Positions 1-9,565 of a DNA stretch of 64,000 nt are shown in pieces (position 1 is the first letter of the stretch; every line of letters starts with the position of its first letter). The stretch is from contig JACKCI010000001.1 of NCBI GenBank assembly GCA_020634155.1, positions 1,364,001 through 1,428,000 on the forward strand. Direction: 5' to 3'. The DNA comes from Anaerolineales bacterium (GTDB lineage Bacteria; Chloroflexota; Anaerolineae; Aggregatilineales; J027). The notes below the pieces were generated by a model, which made no database searches, was not told the DNA's origin, and saw nothing but the letters and a program-made list of their open reading frames with translations. The translations under genes and the position numbers were made by a program.

Positions 1-901
1 CTTAGCCCAGCATGGGGTAGGCATCTCCCAAGCTATTGGCGTTGGCGGGCGTGATTTATCTGAGACTATCGGCGGCTTGATGACCTTCCATGCCATTAAC
101 GCCCTTCAAGCTGACCCTCAAACTCAATTCATTGTCGCTATCTCCAAGCTACCCGCCTCTCATATTGCCCAACAAGTGATGGATAGACTCGCCGCCAGTG
201 GTAAGCCAAGTGTGGTGATATTCATGTCTGCCGAGCGCCCAGTACCCCCTGACGGCATATATCTAGCGGAAACGCTAGAAGAAGCCGCCTGTTTCGCTGC
301 CAGCCTTGCCACAGGCCGTGATATTAAACCAAGCGCAGGTACTCTGTCCGTACAATACCGATTTAGCCCATCACAACGTTACCTGCGCGGGCTATTCAGC
401 GGTGGAACTCTCTGTGAGGAAGCCATGCGCCTATGGTCACAACATATCGGTGATGTGTGGTCAAATGGTCCACTTTTGCCTCATCTCAAGTTGCCTAATT
501 CGCACCACAGCCATCACCACTGCGCGATTGACCTTGGCGAAGAAGAATTTACGCTTGGACGCCCCCACCCCATGATTGATAACACCTTACGAATTCAACG
601 TCTATTACAAGAAAGCCATGACCCACAAGTGGCGGTCATTCAAATGGATGTGGTTTTAGGTTATGGTGCCCATCCCAATCCCGCCGCCGAGCTTGGCCCA
701 GCAATTGCCCAAGCAAGAACCATCGCGCAACTCGATAATCGAGACTTAGCCGTGATTGTGTCTATCACAGGCACCCCCAATGACCCACAAAACTACGCCC
801 AGCAAAAAAGTCTGCTTGAAGCCAGTGGCGCAGTCGTGGCGGGTAGCAATGCTGCGGCCTCTCGTCTAGCAGTTGTCGCCATCAGTGGGGTTCACTCATG
901 A
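1..901 (+). CDS. allF: FdrA/AllF-like subunit of a catabolic carbamoyltransferase (5' end outside window)
   Basis: The reading frame is open from base 2, before the first ATG at 77, so the gene starts upstream and about 300 C-terminal residues are present. The start of the window reads as the glycine-rich end of a CoA-ligase-like fold (VGGRDLSETIGG). Family signatures follow: RYLRGLFSGGTLCEEA and HPMIDNTLRIQRL. FdrA resembles the succinyl-CoA ligase alpha subunit. In E. coli FdrA, YlbE and YlbF were reported to form oxamate carbamoyltransferase (AllFGH), which makes carbamoyl phosphate and oxamate from oxalurate. The stop overlaps the next start as ATGA. Family assignment is firm; the substrate here is inferred. 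Confidence 0.85.
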   Translation, partial: LAQHGVGISQAIGVGGRDLSETIGGLMTFHAINALQADPQTQFIVAISKLPASHIAQQVMDRLAASGKPSVVIFMSAERPVPPDGIYLAETLEEAACFAASLATGRDIKPSAGTLSVQYRFSPSQRYLRGLFSGGTLCEEAMRLWSQHIGDVWSNGPLLPHLKLPNSHHSHHHCAIDLGEEEFTLGRPHPMIDNTLRIQRLLQESHDPQVAVIQMDVVLGYGAHPNPAAELGPAIAQARTIAQLDNRDLAVIVSITGTPNDPQNYAQQKSLLEASGAVVAGSNAAASRLAVVAISGVHS

Positions 902-2271
902 ACAAGTTGTTTAATCAACCACTATCCATCATCAACATCGGCTTACCACGCTTTGCCGAAAGCGTCCAAGCACAAGGTGTGCCAACCCTCCATCTGGATT
1001 GGTCACCCCCTCTGGTTCCCCACTACAGTCACACCCGCAATGGCACCTCCATTGACGCAGCCAATCAAGAGGCCATTGAGCGCCTCTTGGCGGGTCGTCC
1101 CATGATTGTCGGTCTGGGCTTGGCCCGCGACGTTATCCCTAACCTGACTAACCACACCATTTTGCATGCTGGCCCACCTATCGAATGGGAGCATATGTGC
1201 GGCCCTACACGCGGGGCCATCTTGGGTGCCTTGGTCTATGAAGGCCTAGCCCCTGACCCAGAAGCTGCTGCCACTATGGTAGATGAACTCCACTTTGCAC
1301 CCTGTCATCATCACCATGCAGTGGGGCCAATGGCTGGCGTAATTTCACCCTCTATGCCTGTGTGGATAATCGAAAACGCGACCTATGGTAATCGCGCCTA
1401 TTGCACACTCAATGAAGGTCTCGGCAAGGTCTTGCGTTATGGAGCCTACGGAGAAGAAGTCTATCAGCGCTTACACTGGATGGCAGATATTCTGTATCCC
1501 ATACTAGCTGAGGCTGTTGCGTTCAGTGGCCCAATTGACCTGCGGAGTATGATTGCCCAAGCGCTGCACATGGGCGATGAGTGCCATAACCGCAACCGTG
1601 CTGGCACCTCTCTGCTGTTACGTGCTTTGGGGCCAGCCCTCGCCCGCACCTGTACCAATACAGAATATCTTGCCCAAGTGTTGGAATTTATCGACGGTAA
1701 CGACCACTTCTTCCTCAATCTCGCCATGCCTGCCGCCAAAGCTACCCTTGAACCCGCCGAGGGCATCGAAGGCTCAACTATTATCACCATCATGGCTCGC
1801 AATGGAACCGACTTTGGGATACAGGTCTCTGGGGCAGCAGGTCAATGGTTTACCGCACCTGCCGCACAGGTCGATGGTCTCTATTTACCGGGATATAATG
1901 AGGACGATGCTAACCCCGATATTGGAGATAGCACCATCACCGAGACCGCCGGCTATGGGGCCTTTGCGATGGCAGGTGCCCCTGCGATTGCCAGCTTTGT
2001 GGGTGGGACTGCCCAAGATGCCATTGCCACCACCCTTGAGATGTACACCATCTGCTTTGCCGAACACCAACACCTCACCATCCCCGCCCTCGAATTTCGC
2101 GGCACCCCTTTGGGTCTCGATGTGCGCCTGATTATGGAGACGGGTATCTTGCCTAAACTCAATACAGGCATTGCCCATAAACATCCGGGGATTGGGATGG
2201 TTGGGGCGGGGGTATTACGTGCGCCCTATCAAAGTTTTGCCGATGCATTTGAAGCCATCACAACATGGTAG
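898..2271 (+). CDS. allG: DUF1116 (YlbE/AllG-like) carbamoyltransferase subunit
   Basis: 457 residues, the usual DUF1116 length. Conserved blocks are visible: GPMAGVISPSMPVWIIEN, the MGDECHNRNRAGTSLL stretch and a GNDHFFLNLAMPAAK stretch. In E. coli this family member (YlbE, now AllG) is needed with AllF and AllH for oxamate carbamoyltransferase activity. Translation is coupled to the preceding FdrA gene through an ATGA overlap, and the cyclase gene follows after 13 bases. The protein has no signal peptide or membrane segment, so it is cytosolic. No carbamate kinase, the usual next enzyme, lies in the visible part; it could be upstream. Confidence 0.85.
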   Translation: MNKLFNQPLSIINIGLPRFAESVQAQGVPTLHLDWSPPLVPHYSHTRNGTSIDAANQEAIERLLAGRPMIVGLGLARDVIPNLTNHTILHAGPPIEWEHMCGPTRGAILGALVYEGLAPDPEAAATMVDELHFAPCHHHHAVGPMAGVISPSMPVWIIENATYGNRAYCTLNEGLGKVLRYGAYGEEVYQRLHWMADILYPILAEAVAFSGPIDLRSMIAQALHMGDECHNRNRAGTSLLLRALGPALARTCTNTEYLAQVLEFIDGNDHFFLNLAMPAAKATLEPAEGIEGSTIITIMARNGTDFGIQVSGAAGQWFTAPAAQVDGLYLPGYNEDDANPDIGDSTITETAGYGAFAMAGAPAIASFVGGTAQDAIATTLEMYTICFAEHQHLTIPALEFRGTPLGLDVRLIMETGILPKLNTGIAHKHPGIGMVGAGVLRAPYQSFADAFEAITTW

Positions 2272-2284
2272 AAAAGGATAAATC

Positions 2285-3133
2285 ATGAAAATAATCGACC
2301 TCAGTATTCCGCTTGGTATTGGTACCCCCGCATGGCCCACCTACGAGCCGTTACAGGTCAAATACTTTAAGCGCCTCGCCCCCAACGGAGCCAATGGGCA
2401 ATTGGTCACGCATTCCAACCATCTCGGCACCCATCTCGATGGTGAGATTCACTTTCACACCCCCGGTAAGGACATCGCCAGCCTCGATTTTGATTTTTTG
2501 CACGGCCCCGGTGTCATTGTCGATTTATCCGATGCAGTAGGCGATTATGATATCTATACCTCGCAAATGATTGAAGAACGGGTCGAGGTACGGGAGGGGG
2601 ATATTCTGATTATCCATACGGGTTATCACCGCTACGGTTGGGACCAGCCGACGGCAGATGAGGTGCGCTATATGGTTAAGCATCCCGGCCCTGACCGCGA
2701 GTTTGCCGATTGGTGCAAAGCCAAGAAAATCAAGTGGTTAGGGGTCGATTGCGGCAGCGCCGATCACCCCATGAACACCATCATCCGCCAATGGATGCCA
2801 CGTCAAGCCGCCGAAGCCGAGCGCCATTTCCAAGCCAAGTACGGCAAATCATTGGCGGAGGTCTTTACCGACGATACGTACCAACTGATGCACATTGACC
2901 TCTTTCCGCATGGTATCATCCATGCCGAGTGTATCGGCGGCAATATTGATTTATTGCTCAATGAACGGGTGGAGATTGGGTGCTTTCCGTGGCGTTTTGT
3001 TGATGGAGAGGCCAGCATTTCGCGGATTGTGGCTTTTGTCGATGATGAGCGCTACGCCGCCCTTATGCAGAAAAAGAACCAATTTAACGCGACCCGCTTT
3101 GGGGATTGTGTGTGTCAACGACCCCAGTTATAG
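2285..3133 (+). CDS. Cyclase-family (kynurenine formamidase-like) metal-dependent hydrolase
   Basis: 282 residues. The metal-binding signature HLGTHLDGEIHFH near residue 48 is the HxGTHxDxxxH motif of the cyclase superfamily, which includes kynurenine formamidase and isatin hydrolase. The N-terminal IIDLSIPLGIGTPAWPTYEP opening is also typical. The start has a good ribosome site (AAAGGA, about 7 bases before ATG). It sits between two subunits of the carbamoyltransferase set, which suggests that it hydrolyses an amide or cyclic amide that feeds that enzyme. The 3' end overlaps the DUF2877 gene by about 22 bases. The substrate cannot be read from the sequence. Confidence 0.8.
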   Translation: MKIIDLSIPLGIGTPAWPTYEPLQVKYFKRLAPNGANGQLVTHSNHLGTHLDGEIHFHTPGKDIASLDFDFLHGPGVIVDLSDAVGDYDIYTSQMIEERVEVREGDILIIHTGYHRYGWDQPTADEVRYMVKHPGPDREFADWCKAKKIKWLGVDCGSADHPMNTIIRQWMPRQAAEAERHFQAKYGKSLAEVFTDDTYQLMHIDLFPHGIIHAECIGGNIDLLLNERVEIGCFPWRFVDGEASISRIVAFVDDERYAALMQKKNQFNATRFGDCVCQRPQL

Positions 3134-3855
3134 CCCTTTCTCTGACAAACTATGCCCGAACATGGCTGCAAACTGCCCAGCATGTTCGGGTTTTACATCG
3201 TTTTGAGCATGTGCATAACCTTATTGATAATAACGGATGGGTTGTTTCATTAGTTACACCCACTATCGGCAATGGCCCCTTTCATGTCGTTGTACCCCAT
3301 CTATGCGACTATCAAGATGTAGACCCCACCTATGCCACCCTATGGAATGCTCAACCCGATTGGCACCGAGCAAGCCATATCAAAAAGCACCTTGCCCTGC
3401 TCAAGTCATACCTTATTAGCCATACCCCAGCCCCAACCTCACCATTTGAACAAAGGGTACATTACCACCTAGAGACGACAACCCATCGCGTCCTTGAAGC
3501 TCTCCATCATCCTGTGCTGTTACAGCAGGCGGTACAAATCGTAGCGGGACAAGGGCTAGGCTTGACTCCTGCTGGAGACGATTGGCTTGTGGGTTGTATG
3601 ATTGCGCTCTATCTGGAAGGTTACCCTGAGATTGCCTTGCACATCGCCCAGACAGCGAGACCCGCAACCACGCCCCTTTCTGCGGCATGGGTATGGATGG
3701 CAGGTCAAGGGCAAGTTAGTGAACACTGGCACCACTTACTCAATGCCCATTCAATACAAGCCATCGAAAGCGCTAATCTAGCCATTCTCAATCAAGGTCA
3801 TTCATCGGGAGTCGATGCGATGCGCGGCTTTATCCAAACACTCGACGCGCTATGA
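3112..3855 (+). CDS. allH: DUF2877 (YlbF/AllH-like) carbamoyltransferase subunit
   Basis: About 247 residues from a GTG at 3112; an in-frame TTG at 3106 is the alternative, and GGGG at 3101 fits either. The family hallmark GQGLGLTPAGDDWLVG lies near residue 146. AllH (YlbF) is the third protein required for oxamate carbamoyltransferase in E. coli. The gene starts inside the end of the cyclase gene, so translation is coupled. It ends in a convergent overlap of 26 bases with the amidase on the other strand. With its neighbours it completes an AllFGH-like set interrupted by a cyclase. Confidence 0.75.
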   Translation: MSTTPVIALSLTNYARTWLQTAQHVRVLHRFEHVHNLIDNNGWVVSLVTPTIGNGPFHVVVPHLCDYQDVDPTYATLWNAQPDWHRASHIKKHLALLKSYLISHTPAPTSPFEQRVHYHLETTTHRVLEALHHPVLLQQAVQIVAGQGLGLTPAGDDWLVGCMIALYLEGYPEIALHIAQTARPATTPLSAAWVWMAGQGQVSEHWHHLLNAHSIQAIESANLAILNQGHSSGVDAMRGFIQTLDAL

Positions 3856-5182
3856 AGGCCGCGAGTTGCAGCAAGCGCTCATTATCGAGCGCCATCAACT
3901 GCAAGCCGATTGGCAAGCCTTCCGTTGGCATCGGAATTGAAATAGCAGGTAATCCCGCTACATTGGCAAGACGTGTATAAGCAATAAGCTTGCCACCAAG
4001 TGTTGGATCAGCTTCTAGCGCGGCAAAAGTTGGTGCGACCATCTGGACTGTGGGGCCAATCGTGCAGTCAACGCCCATCAGAAGGGCTTGCATTTCAGCA
4101 CGAATCTGGTGACGGAGGTCGAGTGCTGCCAAGTAGTCGATGGCACGTACCATCAAACCACGCTGAAGCCACCCCCGAACATCGACCCCATAGTCGTCCA
4201 TACGCTCCAGATAGGTTTGATGCACGTGAGCCGCTTCAGAAAAAGTTATTGTTGTGGCAGTAGCTGACACTTGACGATAATCCGGCAAGGTCACATCCAC
4301 CAACTGGCACCCATAGGCTGATAAGGCTTGGATAAGGCTGTCAAATTGAGTTTGGATACTCGACTCGGCCCGCTCAATCTCGGCTCGAATAACGCCTACC
4401 CGCAACGGCTGAACTTGACCATATGTCGGACAAGCCACTAAGCTATGAACAGCCTGTATCTCCTCAACCGATCGCGCCAAGAGGCCCATATGGTCAAGAC
4501 TTGGTGCAAGCGGGAAGACCCCATCGCGTGAGTAGGTATCGTAAGCAGGTTTAAACCCAACCACCCCACATAAAGCGGCTGGTAACCGAACCGATCCCCC
4601 CGTATCTGTTCCAATAGCAATCTGGGCTGACCTCTCAGCCACCGCCACCGCTGACCCCGTGCTGGAGCCACCCGCAATCCTGAGTGCATCATGCGGATTG
4701 ACAGTCGTACCACTAAAATCGTTAATGCCCGTAACCCCGAAAGCAAATTCATGCAAGGAGGTTAAGCCAATCAGCGTTGCACCCGCCCCAACCAGTTGGG
4801 CTACGAGTGTTGCATGACGCGCTTCAAGGGGTGCATCTTGGCGCAGTTTCGATCCTGCACCAATTCGATACCCTGCAACGGCCATCAAGTCCTTGACAGC
4901 AACCGTTACACCAGTGAAGGGGCCATATTGCTGAGGAGTGGCACTATGAAAAATAGCAGTATACGCCCCACCATCATAAACACCACGGGCACGGCTCAAA
5001 GCTTCCGCAATAATTGTATCAGAGGGTTGGTCAGCGGGTACGATTGAGGGAATAGCGTGGAATTTAGGAACATGTTGCAAGTGAGTGCGGATATGAGCGA
5101 CAAAGGCTTCTGCGTCAGGTCTATCATTCACAACAACCACCACTTTCGGATACTTGTATCCATACCAAAAGCAATCATACAA
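3830..5182 (-). CDS. Amidase-signature family hydrolase
   Basis: Up to 450 residues. The amidase-signature Ser-cisSer-Lys triad is visible: Lys in VAVKDLMA, cis-Ser in IAGGSSTGSAVAVA and the nucleophile Ser in GTDTGGSVRLPA. The family cleaves amides or ureides (allophanate hydrolase, AtzE and GatA are members). The start is uncertain: TTG at 5182 gives the longest frame, but in-frame GTG codons near 5140 give a more ordinary N-terminus. It converges on the carbamoyltransferase cluster and overlaps its last gene, so a role in the same nitrogen-compound pathway is plausible but inferred. There is no signal peptide, so it acts in the cytosol. Confidence 0.8.
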   Translation of the reverse strand: MYDCFWYGYKYPKVVVVVNDRPDAEAFVAHIRTHLQHVPKFHAIPSIVPADQPSDTIIAEALSRARGVYDGGAYTAIFHSATPQQYGPFTGVTVAVKDLMAVAGYRIGAGSKLRQDAPLEARHATLVAQLVGAGATLIGLTSLHEFAFGVTGINDFSGTTVNPHDALRIAGGSSTGSAVAVAERSAQIAIGTDTGGSVRLPAALCGVVGFKPAYDTYSRDGVFPLAPSLDHMGLLARSVEEIQAVHSLVACPTYGQVQPLRVGVIRAEIERAESSIQTQFDSLIQALSAYGCQLVDVTLPDYRQVSATATTITFSEAAHVHQTYLERMDDYGVDVRGWLQRGLMVRAIDYLAALDLRHQIRAEMQALLMGVDCTIGPTVQMVAPTFAALEADPTLGGKLIAYTRLANVAGLPAISIPMPTEGLPIGLQLMALDNERLLQLAAFIARRVFG

Positions 5183-5246
5183 TACTGATATTCATACAGA
5201 AAGCCCAATTCTGCATTATTTCAGTAGCTAGACTTGCCCCGAAAGA

Positions 5247-5567
5247 GTGGAGAACGGAAAAAAAGAGCGCGGCGGTAAACACCACCTCCCGCATTTCTTA
5301 GATGCCTTCATTGAGCAATACCCCATCCTAGAACAACTGGCGGCCTATATCATCGAGCAGCATGAAACCCTTGCCGACAACCTCAATTTTGTGCCAATAC
5401 GAGTGAATGACCCAAGGTTATGCTGCAAGCCATTGAGTGCCTCAACCCCAAATTACGCGGGCAACAGCACCACAAAAAACGGCTTGAAACCAAAAAATTG
5501 CCGAGCCTACGGTGACATCCACCTTGCTCACGATTTAGGAAATATCCCAACTGGTTATTCTAAGTAA
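5247..5567 (+). pseudogene. Frameshifted remnant of an unrecognised small gene
   Basis: A GTG-started frame reads about 56 residues of plausible protein (LDAFIEQYPILEQLAAYII, ending near VNDPR at about 5416), then turns into cysteine- and asparagine-rich text. From 5420 another frame reads natural-looking sequence (MLQAIECLNPKLRGQQHHKK, then a few residues) to a TGA near 5515, with the codon choice of neighbouring genes. This suggests one gene broken by a single indel near 5416. I do not recognise the family. The surrounding gap, 5183-5623, holds nothing else I can support. Confidence 0.35.
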
Positions 5568-5623
5568 CTCCGGCAGCAATAGGTAAATTCAACACAGATT
5601 CGTCCTTTTCTCTCATAGTCTTT

Positions 5624-8569
5624 TCAGGATAGCAACAACACCTGCCGCACCAGTGCCACAACGTGTGATAAGTCAGCTTGGCGGCCCTGTTGTTGAGATG
5701 CGCGAAGATCGGTCTCCTCAAGGTGTGGTTGCATTGTTTGAAGCAATGCCTGAGCAGTAGTCTTGGTATCCGGATTAAGGGTATGTTGACTAAGAACAAA
5801 GCTCGTGGTAACGACGGTTTCACAACTATACCCTCTCTGTCTCATAATCTCACCCAATCCAACTAAAGAGTCAAAAATGATCGGATCAAGATTTGCTTGT
5901 TGCGCCGCTTGCAGTGCTCCTAGAAAGTGATGCGCCGCTTCTTCAAGGCGTGACATCTGGCAGGCATTATGTCCCAATGTATTCAATGCCCAAGCAACAC
6001 CCTGCTCGTAATTCAATTCCCGATATTCTTGCAGGCTCTTTAGCAAACGTTCATGGGCCTCAAGATGCTTGCCCTGACAATAATGTATGTGACCATGTTG
6101 CCAGTCGATGTTGGCCTGTCCACGCGGGCGATAACGCTCCTGCTCACGGGCTGCGGCACTTACCAACAATTTTTCAGCATCTTCACTATCGCCCATTGCA
6201 TTCAGCAATCTTGCATACCGCCATAATACGCTTCCAATGCGAGTGATCGAACCCTTTTCCAGTAAATCCAGATTGGTCTCAATGAAATTTCTCGCTTCAA
6301 ACTGCTGGGTCTCAGTGGTTGCTAGTTCGGCCAAAACACTGGCAGACAAAATATACGCTTCATAGGCATTTAGTTCATGTAGCAGGATTACCCCCTGCCG
6401 TGCCAATTTGTACCCCACATCCATTTTTCCGGTGCGCCCCAAAAAGTAGCCATAAAGAGCCAAGCAACGTCCGTATTGAACACGTGCTACAGGTTCGGTT
6501 TGCATTTCAAGCGCCTGCACCGCCTGCTGAAAAATGTTAGCCCCATCTTGTAACCGACTTTGAGCATCAAACAAGGCCCACAAACCCTCACGCAATTGCT
6601 CAATAGAAACCCAATCAAGTTGGTCGATGGCAGTATGCCAAGCCTGCTGGATATTCTCAAAGTCGGCTACAGCAATCTGGTAGTTGCCTCCAATGATGGA
6701 CGATTCATGTTCGATAATAAACGAGGCATAGTAATGAGCATGGTTGGTGTTGGTTTCAGCTAATAAGTCAGGCTGTTGCTGGAGTTTCTCCTGCAAATAG
6801 TGTTGGAGCAACTGATGAATCTCATAGCGGGTCTGATACATGCGAAAAATCAACGATTTACTGAGCAGGATATTCAACATCCCCAGACTAGCGCCAGCCA
6901 CCTGTTGTGCCGCTTGGCGTGAGAAGCCGTTACGAAATGTGGATAACCGCAATAACATTTCTTGTTCACCCGCATTCAAACGTTGCCACGTTGCTTCAAA
7001 AATCGTTCGGATGCTCCGATGACGCTCTGGGGTATTAATTTGTTCAGTGGACAAGAGATCAATGCCCGACACAATCTCGTCGCGGATTTCGCCTAAAGTG
7101 AGCAGCGACACCCAACTAGCCGCCAGTTCGAGGGCCAATGGCATTCCACGTACCATCCAGCAGATGTCACCGACTAATTCAGCTTCCTCAGTAGCAAGAG
7201 TAAAAGCAGGGTTACTCCGTCGTGCGCTCTGTAAGAAGAGTTGGGTCGCATCAGTCTGCGATACAGTGTTGCCCAAATCAGCTCGTACAAAACCTAGGCC
7301 ATCAAGTGGAAATAAGGTTTCACCCCGTAAATACAGTACATCTCGTGAAGTAATAAGCGTATATAAATTAGGCGCGGCCATCAACAACTCCGCCACCAAT
7401 TCAGCACTTCCAAGGAGATGCTCAAAATTATCCAACACCAATAGCATCTTCTTATCCGCTAGAAACGTTTTCAATGCCTGACTTGGAGATTCCCCGCTAT
7501 TAAAATCCAGATTAATCGTTGCCGCGATGACCGGGATGAGTTGATCAATGACTTTCACAGTGGTCAAGCCAACAAGAAAAACACCATCAGAGAAGCCTTC
7601 CATCACATCTTCAGCCACTTTAAGCGCCAGCCTTGACTTACCGACTCCGCCTAAACCAACAATCGTAATCAAGCGAGCAGCCGATTGCTCGATTAGCTTT
7701 CGTAGCTCTTGGCGTTCAGATTTACGACCCACAAAAGCCGTCAGATGGCTTGGTAGGTTATTGGGCGTGATTCCAGCAGCCATGGAAATTGAGGTTGTTT
7801 GTTGGATAGATTCACTCACAGGCTTTTCACCAGCAAGAATCCGTTGATAGAAACGCTCGGTTTCTTGTTCAGGTGCAATCCCAAAAGCTTTTTCCAAAAT
7901 ATCACAACACACTTGATAGTGTCGCAAGGCCGCTACTCGTTGACCTGATAAGGCCAACAAGACCATATAGAGGCGATGCGCTTCTTCATCAAGGTCATCT
8001 AACATCAACAAATGACTAACGGTCTCAATGCCGCGGTCATAGCGTTGTTGTTGCAGATCATAGTTAGCGAGTAAATGAAGTCCCTGAACCACGCGCCGTA
8101 CCAGACGATTTCGTTCAGCGACCATCCAACGCTCGAATTCACTGCTATCAACATAGAATCCCTCTAGGAAACCACCCCGATACAAATTCAGGGCCGTCTG
8201 AAGTCGCACGACATGTTCCTCAGTCAGTGTCTCCGTACCGGACAGGAGGCAATCCTCCAGTTCAGCAAAATCAAATCGAATGTTTGCCGCCATATTGATG
8301 GAGACAAAATCACCCCGCGGTGCGAGTAAGAAATCGCCAATTCCATGCCGTAAGTTACACAGCATTCGTCTTAAGTTGCGTAGCGCATCACTCTGCGAAT
8401 ACCCCTCCCAAAACATCTCTGCTAATGCTTCGCGCGGATGAGGTCTAGCGGTTCCTAGCAGATAGACAAAAAGAGCAGCCTCTTTGCGTGTTTCAAACGC
8501 CACATCTTGATCAACGCGCAGCACACGCAATCCCCCTAAAGCCATGACGGTCAATTGCTCAGTTGTCAT
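5624..8569 (-). CDS. AfsR/MalT-like regulator: winged helix, BTAD, NB-ARC ATPase, TPR
   Basis: 981 residues from the ATG at 8569, chosen because AAAGGA lies about 8 bases upstream; the longer frame to 8638 has no such site. Order: an OmpR-like winged helix (about 8-100), a bacterial transcriptional activator domain (about 105-250), an NB-ARC/STAND ATPase with P-loop GLGGVGKS at about 304, Walker B LLVLDNFEHLL at about 375 and a GMPLALELAASW motif, then TPR-like helices to the end. STAND regulators bind ATP and switch state when their sensor region meets a ligand. It is divergent from an exported protein gene across about 130 bases, a likely local target. The effector is unknown. Confidence 0.85.
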   Translation of the reverse strand: MTTEQLTVMALGGLRVLRVDQDVAFETRKEAALFVYLLGTARPHPREALAEMFWEGYSQSDALRNLRRMLCNLRHGIGDFLLAPRGDFVSINMAANIRFDFAELEDCLLSGTETLTEEHVVRLQTALNLYRGGFLEGFYVDSSEFERWMVAERNRLVRRVVQGLHLLANYDLQQQRYDRGIETVSHLLMLDDLDEEAHRLYMVLLALSGQRVAALRHYQVCCDILEKAFGIAPEQETERFYQRILAGEKPVSESIQQTTSISMAAGITPNNLPSHLTAFVGRKSERQELRKLIEQSAARLITIVGLGGVGKSRLALKVAEDVMEGFSDGVFLVGLTTVKVIDQLIPVIAATINLDFNSGESPSQALKTFLADKKMLLVLDNFEHLLGSAELVAELLMAAPNLYTLITSRDVLYLRGETLFPLDGLGFVRADLGNTVSQTDATQLFLQSARRSNPAFTLATEEAELVGDICWMVRGMPLALELAASWVSLLTLGEIRDEIVSGIDLLSTEQINTPERHRSIRTIFEATWQRLNAGEQEMLLRLSTFRNGFSRQAAQQVAGASLGMLNILLSKSLIFRMYQTRYEIHQLLQHYLQEKLQQQPDLLAETNTNHAHYYASFIIEHESSIIGGNYQIAVADFENIQQAWHTAIDQLDWVSIEQLREGLWALFDAQSRLQDGANIFQQAVQALEMQTEPVARVQYGRCLALYGYFLGRTGKMDVGYKLARQGVILLHELNAYEAYILSASVLAELATTETQQFEARNFIETNLDLLEKGSITRIGSVLWRYARLLNAMGDSEDAEKLLVSAAAREQERYRPRGQANIDWQHGHIHYCQGKHLEAHERLLKSLQEYRELNYEQGVAWALNTLGHNACQMSRLEEAAHHFLGALQAAQQANLDPIIFDSLVGLGEIMRQRGYSCETVVTTSFVLSQHTLNPDTKTTAQALLQTMQPHLEETDLRASQQQGRQADLSHVVALVRQVLLLS

Positions 8570-8699
8570 TTGCCGTGTCCTTTTTCCAACAACACGTTGT
8601 CCGAATGATTCTCGAACGTTCTTAGGTCGGATCTTCAACTATGGTCGAATGTCGGTTTCCTATTCTGTAGTCAATAACGAGCAACTAAAGGAGGCCATC
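8570..8699. promoter_or_regulatory. Divergent promoter region of the AfsR-like regulator and an exported protein
   Basis: About 130 bases separate the two chosen starts. Both flanks carry clear ribosome sites facing outward: AAAGGA for the minus gene and AAAGGAGG for the plus gene. No clear -35/-10 pair or operator dyad stands out by eye. Confidence 0.4.
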
Positions 8700-9551
8700 G
8701 TGTTTCAGCTAAAACCAACCTACCTCCATAATTGGATACAAGGAATCATTATTGTCATCTTTGTCACAACTATTATCACCAATTTTCCCACAGATCGTCA
8801 ACCACCGACAGTTGGATCAGATGATATTAGTATTGATGAGTTGCTCGCATTAGAAGCCAGTGGGGAAGGTCAATCTGCTGTAATACAGGTCACTCAACTG
8901 GCTTATGAACTAGGTCATTGGGCACCTGCTCCCGGCGATATAATCGTATATGATGCATTTATGTCACACCGCTGTCGCGGTGCAACAATTGACTACGACG
9001 AACTGCCTGAAGCATGTACGAGCAATCGTCCAGAAATGACCTTTGACAGTGAAATTTGTGCCGCTGAGTTCTGGGCACAAGAGCCAATGGTGCGCTTTGG
9101 TCGATCCTTCTTCACAACCCCCATTGGTGGCGGAAAAGTTGTGCCTCGTACAATAGACGATGTGTTGGCAACGTTTATCGAAGAGACTGGACATTCGTGG
9201 CAAGAATATCAGTTTGAGACGGACGGTCACGGCGGGGAGCGCATTCACCCAACCACACTCGAAGAATCCCGCTATTGGGCACCGGGGCGTGAATATCAAG
9301 TCAAACGCTACATCTTAAGTCTTGATGGTACCCTGTTGAATTTATCCGCCACACAGCGTGCCAACACAGTGACCTACATCTGTACGGGGTATGCCAACCC
9401 TATTGGAAGCGAAGTGCCTCCTTATTCTGCTCCTCCAGAATGGCCCAACCCTGAAGGATGGCCGACCACCAACCCAACACCCGACGAGCTTATGGACTTC
9501 TGCAGCACAGCAACTTTCAACCCTGATAGTGGCATTATTCCACTCAATTAG
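8700..9551 (+). CDS. Membrane-anchored exported protein of unknown function
   Basis: 283 residues from the GTG at 8700. This start is chosen over upstream ATG codons because a near-perfect AAAGGAGG (8687-8694) precedes it by 5 bases. It opens with MFQLKPTYLHNW and then a hydrophobic helix (GIIIVIFVTTIITNF, about residues 15-29), a signal anchor or signal peptide. The remaining 250 residues are soluble, with several cysteines (SHRCRG, PEACTS, SEICAAEF, TYICTG, DFCSTA) that could form disulfides, and a HSWQEYQFETDGHGG stretch. I do not recognise the family. Its place opposite the large regulator suggests joint control. Confidence 0.7.
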   Translation: MFQLKPTYLHNWIQGIIIVIFVTTIITNFPTDRQPPTVGSDDISIDELLALEASGEGQSAVIQVTQLAYELGHWAPAPGDIIVYDAFMSHRCRGATIDYDELPEACTSNRPEMTFDSEICAAEFWAQEPMVRFGRSFFTTPIGGGKVVPRTIDDVLATFIEETGHSWQEYQFETDGHGGERIHPTTLEESRYWAPGREYQVKRYILSLDGTLLNLSATQRANTVTYICTGYANPIGSEVPPYSAPPEWPNPEGWPTTNPTPDELMDFCSTATFNPDSGIIPLN

Positions 9552-9565
9552 GGAAAGTCCATACT

